Assembly (NCBI GenBank): GCA_004963905.1
Contig: SUGL01000010.1
Coordinates: 1 to 64,000 of the forward strand
Source: Mesorhizobium sp.
GTDB lineage: Bacteria > Pseudomonadota > Alphaproteobacteria > Rhizobiales > Rhizobiaceae
Reading direction: 5' to 3'
Length of the DNA: 64,000 nucleotides
Below the pieces are notes generated by a model, which saw nothing but the letters and a program-made list of their open reading frames with translations, was not told the DNA's origin and did no database searches. The position numbers and the translations under genes are program-made. How positions within the stretch are numbered: position 1 is the stretch's first letter; each line of letters starts with the position of its first letter. This document shows, piece by piece, positions 18,254 through 26,054 of the stretch.

Positions 18254-18766
18254 ATGGCAACAATGACAGAGCTGCCAGAAGTTAGCCTCGACACGGTTGA
18301 GCAGTCGCTGCTGCCCCGGCACCGGGACATCATGTTCGACTTAATTTTGACGTGGGCGAAAATCGACGGTGCGATTGGGGCGATGATCGGTAGCGCGCTG
18401 GATATTCCGATCTCGGATGCCGCTTTCCTTCTTGAGGGCTGGAGTACGTCCGCAAGATTCAATGAACTGATCAAAACATTGAAGCAGTTGCCGGGCGGAG
18501 ACGATGCCGCAAAAATGTTCAGGCGTCACAAGAAGACCTACGAACGTTTTTCGCGGATCAGGAATCGCATCGCTCATGCCGCCTGCGCGGGGTACCTGCG
18601 CGAGGACCCCGAATATGTCGTGTTTTTGATCTTTGAAAAATGGGCGGACGGTCAAATGACTGTAGAATCGATCCCGATTGACGAAATGCAAGCCGCCGAT
18701 CGATGGGGAACAGAATTCTTCAAACTGATCTCCCCAGCCCTCACATACGATGGCCCGCCATCGTGA
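18254..18766 (+). CDS. Hypothetical helical protein with an R-x4-H motif
   Basis: A protein of about 170 residues, mostly helical. The segment FSRIRNRIAHAAC contains RNRIAH, an R-x4-H arrangement as in HEPN-domain proteins, many of which are RNases in toxin or defence systems. An upstream pair of helices (MFDLILTWAKIDGAIGAMIG) also fits the four-helix HEPN layout. The start is uncertain: ATGs at 18215, 18254 and 18263 are in frame and none has a clear ribosome site. HEPN membership is inferred, not shown. Confidence 0.6.
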   Translation: MATMTELPEVSLDTVEQSLLPRHRDIMFDLILTWAKIDGAIGAMIGSALDIPISDAAFLLEGWSTSARFNELIKTLKQLPGGDDAAKMFRRHKKTYERFSRIRNRIAHAACAGYLREDPEYVVFLIFEKWADGQMTVESIPIDEMQAADRWGTEFFKLISPALTYDGPPS

Positions 18767-18780
18767 GGTAGCGGGCCATC
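18749..18780. terminator. Stem-loop between convergent genes
   Basis: GATGGCCCGC and GCGGGCCATC form a perfect 10-bp stem around a 12-base loop. It overlaps the end of the gene at 18254-18766 and lies before the end of the minus-strand gene at 18805. There is no T-run, so terminator function is uncertain. Confidence 0.45.
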
Positions 18781-18804
18781 AAGTGTCCGAAGGGCAATTG
18801 GTTT

Positions 18805-19107
18805 CTAGAGACCCTGGCCGCCCTCGATGTATCCAAGGCCGTCGAATTCGGCGCCGTCAAGTTCGCGCTCGTCCCCGTCGTGAGGCTCATCGAGAATGTC
18901 GCCGCCGTGCTCGTTCTCTTCCTCCAGGTCTTCGTTGGTGCCGCTCCAGCCGGCAAGATACGGCTCATCGTCGGCTGTTGCTTCCAGATCCGGTTCGCCG
19001 TCTGCTTCGTCGAGGAGAGCCAACAGCGCATCGATTGTGCGCTCGATGCGGCGCCGACGCGCCCCTGTGAGCGGAAGGAAGTCGGAAGGTTTGGGCAGCG
19101 CGCTCAT
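18805..19107 (-). CDS. Small acidic protein, paralogue of 20631-20831
   Basis: A 100-residue protein. The N-terminal region has RRRIERTIDALLALLDEADG, then a highly acidic tail (TNEDLEEENEHGGDI). Its first part resembles the gene at 20631 (RIEATIEHLIAVLDEMDGDP). The ATG overlaps the stop of the upstream gene by ATGA, so the two are translationally coupled. Function unknown; the element-borne paralogues suggest an element-specific role. Confidence 0.68.
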   Translation of the reverse strand: MSALPKPSDFLPLTGARRRRIERTIDALLALLDEADGEPDLEATADDEPYLAGWSGTNEDLEEENEHGGDILDEPHDGDERELDGAEFDGLGYIEGGQGL

Positions 19108-19874
19108 GCTGCACCGCCTTTCGCATGGCGAAGGATTGCTTCGGCGATATGTGCCGGCCAATTCCCATTCTCGATGAACGCAGCGACACGACCATCCATG
19201 CCCCGTACACGACCCCATGCCGCCATGGCTTCAGCCTTGATGAGCAGCCCGGCCATCGTCATGTCAGGTTCCTTCATCACCGCCGTGATGTGCTTGGCCA
19301 GCGCTTCGACGGCAACATGGCGGGCTTTCCATGCATCGGTGTAGCCCGACGCCTGCTCGATACGCTCGATCTTGGCTTCGTACTTTTCGGCGACCGCCAG
19401 AAGGCGAGAAGCCTCGTTGAACTCCGCCTGCCATTCTTCACGCGTCGAGTAGCTATGCAAGGCGCGGCCTTTAGCGCGGCTTTTCAAGGCGCTGGTTGCC
19501 CGCTTGAGCCGCCACTTGAAATCGCGGCTTGTGAAGATGTACCGGCCATGACTCACACCGAAGAAATCGCGCTCCACTTCGCTTGACGTGGAGCGCGAAG
19601 CCGTGAGCGTAGCCGGAGCTGTCGGCCACTTATGAGCCCAAGTTTCCACGACGCGGTCTTCGTGAGCGCATGCCTCAATATACGCTTTTTCGAACACCGG
19701 CGTCTGGTTGCCGAGTTTGATCAGTGCCGGGTTTTCGGCCGGCGAGGCCTTCGCGATTTCTACGGCTCCGATGCCGGCGGCGGCTGTAGACGCGGCGGCG
19801 AGGCCGAGCAGCAGGCGGCGGCGGTTGATTTCGGGCAAGCCTTCGGCGGCTGCCTGCACAGATGTGTTCGGCAT
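19104..19874 (-). CDS. Hypothetical protein with a Tat-like signal
   Basis: A 256-residue protein. The N-terminus NRRRLLLGLAAASTAAAG looks like a twin-arginine signal followed by A-x-A sites. The rest is largely helical with charged coiled-coil-like stretches (AVAEKYEAKIERIEQASG). Proteins of this type occur in rhizobial prophage-like regions, but I know no function. It is coupled to the acidic protein gene downstream (ATGA) and lies 35 bases from the 107-aa gene upstream. Confidence 0.7.
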   Translation of the reverse strand: MPNTSVQAAAEGLPEINRRRLLLGLAAASTAAAGIGAVEIAKASPAENPALIKLGNQTPVFEKAYIEACAHEDRVVETWAHKWPTAPATLTASRSTSSEVERDFFGVSHGRYIFTSRDFKWRLKRATSALKSRAKGRALHSYSTREEWQAEFNEASRLLAVAEKYEAKIERIEQASGYTDAWKARHVAVEALAKHITAVMKEPDMTMAGLLIKAEAMAAWGRVRGMDGRVAAFIENGNWPAHIAEAILRHAKGGAA

Positions 19875-19909
19875 TTCAAACTCTCCTGTTGAGATTTTGA
19901 TTTGTGGGC

Positions 19910-20233
19910 TCAGGCCCAGGCGTCGGATGATCTGGCGAAGCGCATCCCGCGCGCTTCCATTTCAGCCTCACAGTTGCTGATGGTCTTGACGTGTTCGAGG
20001 TACAGCGAAAGCTCCCACGGAAGCCGCTTGCGGCACTGATCGACAAAGGCCGGCCGATGAACGCGAATGGTTGGCGTTAGCATTTCGTCTGCCTCAGCGA
20101 TTACCTTGAGGCTCTGACGAACGAACCGGATTGCCTCGCCAACTTCCTGACTGGAAATGCGCCATGCTTCGCCAATTCGCTCATCGTAGGCGTTGGTGGC
20201 GGGGGTCAGATCGAGGGAAATTAGAGCAGTCAT
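19910..20233 (-). CDS. Hypothetical protein
   Basis: A 107-residue protein, mixed charge, without signal peptide or known motif (contains EVGEAIRFVRQSLKVIAEAD). First gene of the minus-strand three-gene group 20233-18805, divergent from the XRE regulator at 20345, with which it shares the operator-rich gap 20234-20344. Confidence 0.65.
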   Translation of the reverse strand: MTALISLDLTPATNAYDERIGEAWRISSQEVGEAIRFVRQSLKVIAEADEMLTPTIRVHRPAFVDQCRKRLPWELSLYLEHVKTISNCEAEMEARGMRFARSSDAWA

Positions 20234-20250
20234 TTGCCTTGCCCGATGGC

Positions 20251-20332
20251 TAACGTTTACCGTTAATGTGGACGATAATCGTTACATCTGGCTAAGTCAA
20301 ACGAAATTCGTTATGGTGCTGCAAATTCGTTA
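20251..20332. promoter_or_regulatory. Operator cluster of the XRE regulator
   Basis: The motif CGTTA occurs repeatedly in the divergent gap. There is an inverted pair TAACG-TTTAC-CGTTA at 20251-20265, a single copy at 20280-20284, and two exact direct copies of AAATTCGTTA at 20304-20313 and 20323-20332 (19 bases apart). The layout suggests a repressor switch between the minus-strand group and the XRE gene. Confidence 0.55.
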
Positions 20333-20344
20333 GGAGTGAACTTT

Positions 20345-20578
20345 ATGACACCAGAGCAGTGCCGAGCCGCGCGCGGTCTTGCGAACATTTCCCAGGAAGA
20401 CTTGTCAAAGGCTGCAAAGGTAGGCTTGTCGACGGTCAGGAATTTTGAGGCCGGCCGATCGGTGCCGGTTCAAAATAACCTAGCTGCGATGGTGAAGGCC
20501 CTCGAAGATATCGGCGTGATATTCATTCCCGAGAATGGGGGCGGAGCCGGCGTCAGGCTGGCAAAGCCGAAGGCATAG
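20345..20578 (+). CDS. XRE-family (Cro/CI-like) regulator
   Basis: A 77-residue single-domain HTH_3 protein (CRAARGLANISQEDLSKAAK, LSTVRNFEAGR). The C-terminal ENGGGAGVRL is frequent in short alphaproteobacterial XRE proteins. The ATG at 20345 follows AGGAG by 8 bases. It probably binds the repeats just upstream and controls the divergent genes and itself. A strong terminator follows. Confidence 0.88.
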   Translation: MTPEQCRAARGLANISQEDLSKAAKVGLSTVRNFEAGRSVPVQNNLAAMVKALEDIGVIFIPENGGGAGVRLAKPKA

Positions 20579-20595
20579 CCTGGGTATGGATTCCA

Positions 20596-20633
20596 AAAGG
20601 GCGGGCCTGGTCTTGGCCCGCCCTTTCTTTTCA
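20596..20633 (+). terminator. Rho-independent terminator of the XRE gene
   Basis: Perfect 12-bp stem (AAAGGGCGGGCC against GGCCCGCCCTTT, 20596-20607 and 20615-20626) with a 7-base loop and a T-rich tail. Confidence 0.85.
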
Positions 20634-20831
20634 AAGCCGTGACTTCCGGGAGCGTCGTTGGACTTCAGCGACGACGAACGATAGTGAGGCCCTTTCGTCT
20701 CGGTCGTCCTCTCGATCGTGCTGTTCCTCGATGGGCTCCGGCTCCATGTCTGGATCTCCGTCCATTTCGTCCAGCACGGCAATCAGGTGCTCTATGGTCG
20801 CCTCTATCCTCTTACGAGAAAAGGCGCTCAT
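20631..20831 (-). CDS. Small acidic protein, paralogue of 18805-19107
   Basis: A 66-residue protein: MSAFSRKRIEATIEHLIAVL, then an acidic middle and a basic end. The first half aligns with the protein at 18805-19107. The ATG overlaps the stop of the gene upstream by ATGA, which sets the start at 20831. Confidence 0.62.
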   Translation of the reverse strand: MSAFSRKRIEATIEHLIAVLDEMDGDPDMEPEPIEEQHDREDDRDERASLSFVVAEVQRRSRKSRL

Positions 20832-21376
20832 TCGTCGGCCCACTTGATTTTCAGTTCACCGCCAAGCGCCTTTACTGCCCTATGAATATGTTTCGGGCTT
20901 ATGTGTCGACCCTTCCACGCTGTCTGGAATATGTGCCTGGACCCAAGGGAGCGATCTAGGTCCGCTATGCTCATATTGAGGTCAAAGGCCCGGCGCCGGA
21001 TCTGATCTAGCAACTCGTTCCCGATCTGCACGGGCGGTCGCTTTGCAAGGTTGATTTTGCGATAGAGCAACCGATTGGCGACTTGACCAACCGTGAGGCC
21101 AAGTTCCGCCGCTATCTCTTTGCGCGAGTTGCCGGCCGCCGCCATCTGCCGCAGCTTTTTGTCCTGGGCTCCGGTCCAGATGTTTTGCTCTTTCTGCGGT
21201 ATCAGCCCGCAGCGAGCGGCCATGTCTCGAAGTGCACGTTCTGACCGGTGGGGGAGAAGCTTGCGAAGCAAGGCCACGTCGGGCCAATGCTTCCGAAGGA
21301 GTTCGCTTTCGTTGAAAGTCCACGTGTTGTCGGCGCGAACAATGCGCACTGGGCGCGGTTCAAAGGTGCCATGCAT
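20828..21376 (-). CDS. Myb/SANT-like DNA-binding protein
   Basis: A 182-residue protein with two successive tryptophan-led helical modules: NTWTFNESELLRKHWPDVA, about residues 15-60, and NIWTGAQDKKLRQMAAAGNS followed by RKEIAAELGLTVGQVANRL, about 65-110. A third helical segment follows (LNMSIADLDRSLGSRHIF). The pattern is that of two- or three-repeat Myb/GcrA-like DNA-binding proteins common on rhizobial phages. The start at 21376 has GGAGAG 8 bases upstream; a longer frame reaching 21577 carries a C-x2-C pair but no better start. Probably a regulator of element genes. Confidence 0.68.
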   Translation of the reverse strand: MHGTFEPRPVRIVRADNTWTFNESELLRKHWPDVALLRKLLPHRSERALRDMAARCGLIPQKEQNIWTGAQDKKLRQMAAAGNSRKEIAAELGLTVGQVANRLLYRKINLAKRPPVQIGNELLDQIRRRAFDLNMSIADLDRSLGSRHIFQTAWKGRHISPKHIHRAVKALGGELKIKWADE

Positions 21377-21714
21377 CTGTTGATCTCTCCAGGCTGATTG
21401 CCGTACCGCCCGAAGAAATGATGTAACCGTTGCCGGCGTCCTCCAACGCAGATGTTCTTCAGTGCACGCATTACACACGGTCGGTGGACGTATAGACTGA
21501 ATTGAGCGCAGAAATCTTATGTGAATTGACGTAGGGGAACTTGGGTGCCGCTGGTCCCCGCTCGGGATCGGCGGCACATATTATTCACAAACCGAGACGG
21601 ACAGCGCGCTCAGATCATCAATGACGGAGGGTTCGCCTCTCTTAGGAGCCGCTTGCGTGGGCGTGATAGTTGCGCGAGGCTTAGACGAGGTCAGGGCGCG
21701 AGTCGGTGCTAAAC

Positions 21715-22107
21715 ATGACGTCAAAACTTGATCAGCATCGCCGGGCTCTCGCCGGCATCCTCGGCTATCTGGCAAGCCATGGCTTAGCTGGGTCAGTCAT
21801 TGGTCCGGATAATATCGCCAATGACGAAGACCCAGCCCTGCCGGCACGAGAGTTTGTTGATCTTGTGCGGTGGTTGGAAAGCGAAGGCGCTGTGAGAGTC
21901 CCTGCTGTCCCATCGATGCAAAGAGGAGTGTTCCCCAAGGTGCAGTTGACGGCCATAGGGTTGAGAATTTTGGGACTTGAATCGCCTATTGCAAAAGATC
22001 AAACGGTCGAATCGTCGCTTGCAAAATCAACGTCGCCTGAAACGCGCGCAAAGATCGGAGAGTTCATCGGGTCGGTCTTAGGTGGGTTTTTTAACAGTCA
22101 AAAGTGA
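21715..22107 (+). CDS. Hypothetical winged-helix-like protein
   Basis: A 130-residue protein. The middle (LVRWLESEGAVRVP, VQLTAIGLRILGLE) has the spacing of a small winged helix, where the last element often reads LTxxGxxxL. The C-terminus (GEFIGSVLGGFF) is hydrophobic. It lies 46 bases before the DUF3800 gene on the same strand and may be its partner. The ATG at 21715 is preferred to a GTG at 21706. Confidence 0.6.
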   Translation: MTSKLDQHRRALAGILGYLASHGLAGSVIGPDNIANDEDPALPAREFVDLVRWLESEGAVRVPAVPSMQRGVFPKVQLTAIGLRILGLESPIAKDQTVESSLAKSTSPETRAKIGEFIGSVLGGFFNSQK

Positions 22108-22153
22108 TGGCGACATGGCGCCTGATACCCACCGCCAGGCTACGGGACATTGA

Positions 22154-22897
22154 ATGGAGTTTGGCGAATTCATCATTTATGTCGATGAGAGCGGCGACCA
22201 TAGCCTCACGTCGATCGACGAGAACTTCCCGGTGTTCTGCCTGGCGTTCTGTATCTTCAAGAAGTCTGATTATATGGAGAAGGCAGTACCTGCTATGCAG
22301 GCCTTGAAGTTCAAATGGTTCGGCCATGACATCATCGTCCTGCACGAGTCTGACATCGTAAAGCGCCGAAATGCTTTCCATTTCCTACAATACGACCGAC
22401 TGCGCACAGAGTTTATGCAGGACCTCAATGCGGTTATGGCTGCTATGCCTATGGCAGTATGCGGGGCCGTGATCCGCAAGGACCGGCTAAAATCCAAGTA
22501 CTCCTCTCCTGAAAACCCGTACCAGCTTGCGCTGCTATTCTGCATGGAAAAGGCGCACACGCATTTGGAGCGCTGGCGGCAACATGAAGCTCGCTGCCAC
22601 ATCATCTGCGAGTCCAGAAGTCCGAAGACGGCGGGGTTCGGTAAGGAAGATGCAGCGCTCGAATTGGAATTCCGCCGAATAGTGGCAGGCGACCACTATC
22701 TTCAGGGTCCTAAGGAACTCTCCGCCATGCCTTGCTTTGACATTGTATTCGCGTCGAAACAGGCAAATTCGACAGGGCTACAAATCGCAGACCTGATCGC
22801 CCGGCCGATCGCGTTGCGGTGGCTTCGGCCCCTTCAGGCCAATGCAGCCTTTGATATCATCCGTCCGAAGCTAATCGGTGTGAAGGCATTCCCCTAA
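22154..22897 (+). CDS. DUF3800 domain protein
   Basis: A 247-residue protein starting FGEFIIYVDESGDHSL, the hallmark YVDESG motif of DUF3800, whose family is predicted to have an RNase-H-like nuclease fold. Other acidic positions that could complete a metal site include IIVLHESDIV and the C-terminal LQIADLIARP. DUF3800 genes are frequent on mobile elements and in defence islands. The enzymatic activity and target are unknown. A GC-rich stem-loop (near 22909-22929) follows the stop. Confidence 0.82.
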   Translation: MEFGEFIIYVDESGDHSLTSIDENFPVFCLAFCIFKKSDYMEKAVPAMQALKFKWFGHDIIVLHESDIVKRRNAFHFLQYDRLRTEFMQDLNAVMAAMPMAVCGAVIRKDRLKSKYSSPENPYQLALLFCMEKAHTHLERWRQHEARCHIICESRSPKTAGFGKEDAALELEFRRIVAGDHYLQGPKELSAMPCFDIVFASKQANSTGLQIADLIARPIALRWLRPLQANAAFDIIRPKLIGVKAFP

Positions 22898-23026
22898 AAA
22901 GCGAAAGGCCCCGGTTAAACCGAGGCCACGACGCCGACCGGGAACGAACCCCAATCCATTTACAGGTAATGTAGCGCTATTCGCCGCCCGTTTCCAGTCT
23001 TTGTCACCAAATTGGTTACATCGGGT

Positions 23027-23308
23027 CTACGGAAAGGGCTGGACGCCCTTTCGCTTATCCGGCGTCACCGCGTGGTTGGTGAACTGAAGGTTCCGGTCAT
23101 CGCGGCCGGCAGCGCGGCATTCATGGCAGTAAATCACCTTGATAAGATCCCAGTGCATCGCGCCGTGATCTGGCCCGAGCCGCTTCACCAGTTCGGCAAC
23201 GTCTAGATGGGCTTTTCGCCTACAGGTCAGGCAATCGACCGAAAGGCCCGTGCCTGCCTCCAGCTTCTTGCCAAGGGTGTTTTCCACGAAGGGGAATTTC
23301 ATTGTCAT
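23027..23308 (-). CDS. Small zinc-ribbon-like protein
   Basis: A 93-residue protein with two C-x2-C pairs (VDCLTCRRK and IYCHECRAA), likely binding zinc. The start at 23308 (MTMKFPFVENTL) is chosen because the longer frame adds a non-conserved leader. No family is assigned; probably a DNA- or RNA-associated protein. Confidence 0.6.
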   Translation of the reverse strand: MTMKFPFVENTLGKKLEAGTGLSVDCLTCRRKAHLDVAELVKRLGPDHGAMHWDLIKVIYCHECRAAGRDDRNLQFTNHAVTPDKRKGVQPFP

Positions 23309-23435
23309 GGCGACTCTCCGCTTGAGAAGGTCGCCGCACCGGAAGCGTATATGTGTTGTCAAGCTGTCCACTGGCAAGGGGGAGACTAGCGCATATTAGC
23401 AAAAGCTTGACGAAGCCGGCGCGCGCTCCAGAGTC

Positions 23436-23747
23436 ATGGCTATGGCAACGGGCATCAAGGTTGGTGACGAGGTAGCTATCACCGCGACCGTGCGGCGGCG
23501 GGTCACAGAAGACCGCGTCAGCGTTTCTATCCCGTCCTATGGCTTCCCGCACTCGATCGTCGATCGGACATCGAAGGCGAAGAAGGGCCAGCCAATCGAA
23601 CTGGTAGGCGACGTCACTCATATCGATGGCGAATGGGTGACGGTGAACCTTGGCGTTCCTGTCACCGTGAACCTGGACACGCTCAGACTGGTGACGGCCT
23701 ACAAGCCCCCAACAAGGAAGGCGCCGCTTATCGATAGGCCAGACTAG
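23436..23747 (+). CDS. Hypothetical small beta-rich protein
   Basis: A 103-residue protein with alternating beta strands (VGDEVAITATVRRRV, EWVTVNLGVPVTVNLDTLRL), resembling a small barrel of SH3 or OB type. No motif identifies it. Start at the first of two close ATGs (23436/23442). It overlaps the convergent gene downstream by four bases. Confidence 0.6.
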   Translation: MAMATGIKVGDEVAITATVRRRVTEDRVSVSIPSYGFPHSIVDRTSKAKKGQPIELVGDVTHIDGEWVTVNLGVPVTVNLDTLRLVTAYKPPTRKAPLIDRPD

Positions 23748-23926
23748 TGTGGGCGCTTCCTCTGGCGATCCATATTGTTCAAGAACCAGGCCAATTCGCC
23801 CGCCATCTCAAAGTCAAGGCCTTCAAGTACAAGGCCTCCGGTTTCATAGGGGAGGCCGGTGTCAACGTCGATCACCGACCATGTGCCGTCCGGATCGCTT
23901 TCGATTTCGTAACGCTCTGCAGACAT
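23744..23926 (-). CDS. Hypothetical small acidic protein
   Basis: A 60-residue protein (MSAERYEIESDPDGTWSVID, then an acidic helix LEGLDFEMAGELAWFLNNMD). This pattern of a short strand pair and a helix is common in small phage-borne proteins. A longer frame up to 24157 exists but its N-terminal part looks non-coding. Confidence 0.5.
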   Translation of the reverse strand: MSAERYEIESDPDGTWSVIDVDTGLPYETGGLVLEGLDFEMAGELAWFLNNMDRQRKRPH

Positions 23927-24178
23927 GCTGCGAGCGTATACAGCGACTGGCCCTGTGGAAAGTAACCGCTTGTTCACCATGAGCGGGCAATCTGATTGAA
24001 GGCGATCCAATCTCGCCTGAACCTCACCGTGCGCTAGTAATGGCGCGCCCCCGCCCGAAGTGCCGGCGGCCGACGTTTTCAAGTACCCATTCCCCCAACA
24101 GTATACGTCGGCCGCCAGTCTTCTATTGAAGACGCTATTCATCCCGCCACACCACACGCCGCTTCCACCCGATCTCCT

Positions 24179-24499
24179 TCAAGCGCCGGAACCGGATCGG
24201 ACGAGTTCCTGCCCGTAAGCGTGAAATAGCTCGGCGCGCATGAATTCCTTGCTCCCGCAGGTCTGGCATCGAGCCTTGGAGCGCACCTCGTCGATCGTGA
24301 CCGACGTAGCGTGCCGCCGCACCGGCGGCAGTCCTGGCGCCTCTGGGTGATCTTCCTGAATTAACCCGAACTCAAACAAACCCTTGAAATAGCCCGTTCG
24401 CAGGTTCTTACTTGCGGTAGGCGGGTCGGGGGCTCTGTCAGGTTTTGCGCGCAGTTTTTCTAGTTCTAGCAGTTGGGTCAATTTTCGCGGCGACGACAT
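24179..24499 (-). CDS. Hypothetical protein with a C-x2-C motif
   Basis: A 106-residue protein. The C-terminal part has RCQTCGSKEFMRAELF, with one C-x2-C pair. The start at 24499 (MSSPRKLTQLLELEKLR) is inside a longer frame. It overlaps the divergent start of the gene at 24445 by 55 bases, so one of the two starts may be misplaced. Confidence 0.5.
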   Translation of the reverse strand: MSSPRKLTQLLELEKLRAKPDRAPDPPTASKNLRTGYFKGLFEFGLIQEDHPEAPGLPPVRRHATSVTIDEVRSKARCQTCGSKEFMRAELFHAYGQELVRSGSGA

Positions 24500-25290
24500 G
24501 TCGTGTCGAGGCCCTAGAATATATCCCCGTTTCCTCTCCCGGCCAGCAGCCATTTCTTGTTGTCTCCGGTGAATTTGCCGCCAATGAACCCCTGAGCGCC
24601 TTTAGCGACGCGGTTGTGAGTAGCGGGGCCAGGGTGATCGTATTCAACTCCCCTGGAGGCAATGTCGGAACTGCAATCCAAATGGGACGTATGATCCGCG
24701 CTGCGGGCTTGGATACCCTTCAGGTTCGCCAATTGCAGTGCGCCTCCGCTTGCTCATTGGCCTTCTTGGGTGGCGTCCGCCGCGTTGCCGAGACGGGCTC
24801 AATTGGCGTCCACAGGGCGTCATTCGATACGAATAGCGGAATGTCCGCCGACGAGGCAGTGGCCCAAATCCAGGCCGGAACCGCCCAGGTCATGTCTTAC
24901 ATGACGGAGATGGGGGTAGACCCCAAACTCATGCAGGTGGCCTTGAGCTATGATAGGTCCGACATGCGGTATCTATCGGCAAGCGAAATGGCCGAACTGC
25001 GGGTGACCAATGTAGCAGTGAGCCCACCGCCGGTAGACACGTCCCTGTTGCCGGCAAGGCCAACCCCTGCGCTAAAGAAAAGCACCACATCACAAAAGCC
25101 GCAGTACCCAACTCCGATCATCCGTGCCAAGCCGAGTCGTGAACAACGCGAAGCAGCCGATCCAGCACCGGCACCGAAATCAAGTGCGGCGGCGCGAAAG
25201 TCCAGATACCGCACCTGCAGCGGCATCGACGGCACCTTCGAGGTTCCCGCGTCCCAGAAATGTCCTCTGAGCGGCTACGCGCACTATTGA
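24445..25290 (+). CDS. Secreted ClpP/crotonase-fold protein
   Basis: A 281-residue protein with an N-terminal signal peptide (VFLVLAVGSIFAATTC) and a ClpP-like fold: FNSPGGNVGTAIQMGRMIRA, then QCASACSLAFLGG holding the candidate nucleophile serine, then GSIGVHRA with the candidate histidine. These match secreted ClpP-like proteins often seen in rhizobia. A proline-rich linker and a C-terminal domain with two cysteines (RTCSGIDGTF, SQKCPLSG) follow. The start is a TTG at 24445; no ATG yields the signal peptide. A periplasmic peptidase is likely but unproven. Confidence 0.72.
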   Translation: MRAVFLVLAVGSIFAATTCRVEALEYIPVSSPGQQPFLVVSGEFAANEPLSAFSDAVVSSGARVIVFNSPGGNVGTAIQMGRMIRAAGLDTLQVRQLQCASACSLAFLGGVRRVAETGSIGVHRASFDTNSGMSADEAVAQIQAGTAQVMSYMTEMGVDPKLMQVALSYDRSDMRYLSASEMAELRVTNVAVSPPPVDTSLLPARPTPALKKSTTSQKPQYPTPIIRAKPSREQREAADPAPAPKSSAAARKSRYRTCSGIDGTFEVPASQKCPLSGYAHY

Positions 25291-25409
25291 AGGCAGAGTG
25301 GCCCAAAATGATTAAGCAGGGCTCACTGACGACCTGCATAACGTCCTTGCGTCAGCTAGCGACTTTGCAGAAGAAGGAGAAAGGCCAAAAACTTTCCGTA
25401 GATGCCCAC

Positions 25410-25676
25410 CTAGGTCTTGGGCTTCCCTGCGTTAAAGGGGTCGCTGAATTCCCAGTTGGCGGGGGCGAGTTCCGACATGTCACGCATGATGGCTTGAAAG
25501 GCCCATTCGTCCATCGAACCGTCAAACTCGCACGAAACGGTAAAAGGCGCACCGCCCCAAGGCCAACGCCACCACTCGGCTGTGTTCAGGGTGGTAAGAC
25601 CTTCAGCCGGAAAGCAACCGTAGGAACGAAGGCGCCTTTCCCATTCGTCCCGCTGCAATAGCCGGATGGCTATCAT
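25410..25676 (-). CDS. Hypothetical protein, coupled to a HicB-like gene
   Basis: An 88-residue protein rich in aromatics (AEWWRWPWGGAPFTVSCEFD). Its ATG shares one base with the stop of the gene upstream (TGATG), so both are translated together. No similarity to HicA is apparent. Function unknown. Confidence 0.6.
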   Translation of the reverse strand: MIAIRLLQRDEWERRLRSYGCFPAEGLTTLNTAEWWRWPWGGAPFTVSCEFDGSMDEWAFQAIMRDMSELAPANWEFSDPFNAGKPKT

Positions 25677-25957
25677 CAGGCGGCTATCTTGGCCACGTAG
25701 TCAGCTTTAGTCTGCTCAGAGGCAGCCTCAGGAAGAGAGAGCCGCGAGCTAGCCATCGTCACCCGCACGGCCTTCCCAACGGTTTCGCCGATGATGGTTT
25801 CCAACGCCGGTATGATGTCCGCAGTGATGAGGGCCGGATTCGAATGGGAAAGCCTGAAGCCGGGAACATCTGGACTAGAGACACGAAGCCCCCCATCCGG
25901 TCGTTTCTCGAAGATTACCGAGACGTGTTCCAAGCGGGCGAGGTCGGACAGGCTCAT
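25676..25957 (-). CDS. HicB-like (DUF1902-type) protein
   Basis: A 93-residue protein with the short beta-beta-alpha pattern of HicB-type antitoxins (HVSVIFEKRPDGGLRVSSPD, VPGFRLSHSNPALI, then the helix DIIPALETIIGETVG). A start at 25957 is chosen over 26068. No HicA-like double-stranded-RNA-binding toxin is next to it; instead the 88-aa gene is coupled downstream. Confidence 0.6.
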   Translation of the reverse strand: MSLSDLARLEHVSVIFEKRPDGGLRVSSPDVPGFRLSHSNPALITADIIPALETIIGETVGKAVRVTMASSRLSLPEAASEQTKADYVAKIAA

Positions 25958-26054
25958 GTTTCGTTTTCCAGATCTTCTGCAAATCCTAATGTGATTTGCC
26001 ATGAAAATCCATACAGCCCTATTGACTCGAATCGGTAAACGAGTCCCGCGCATC

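Noticed and set aside
25260..25661. 133-aa plus-strand frame opposite the 88-aa gene
   Set aside because: The minus-strand gene is translationally coupled to its neighbour and has better composition.
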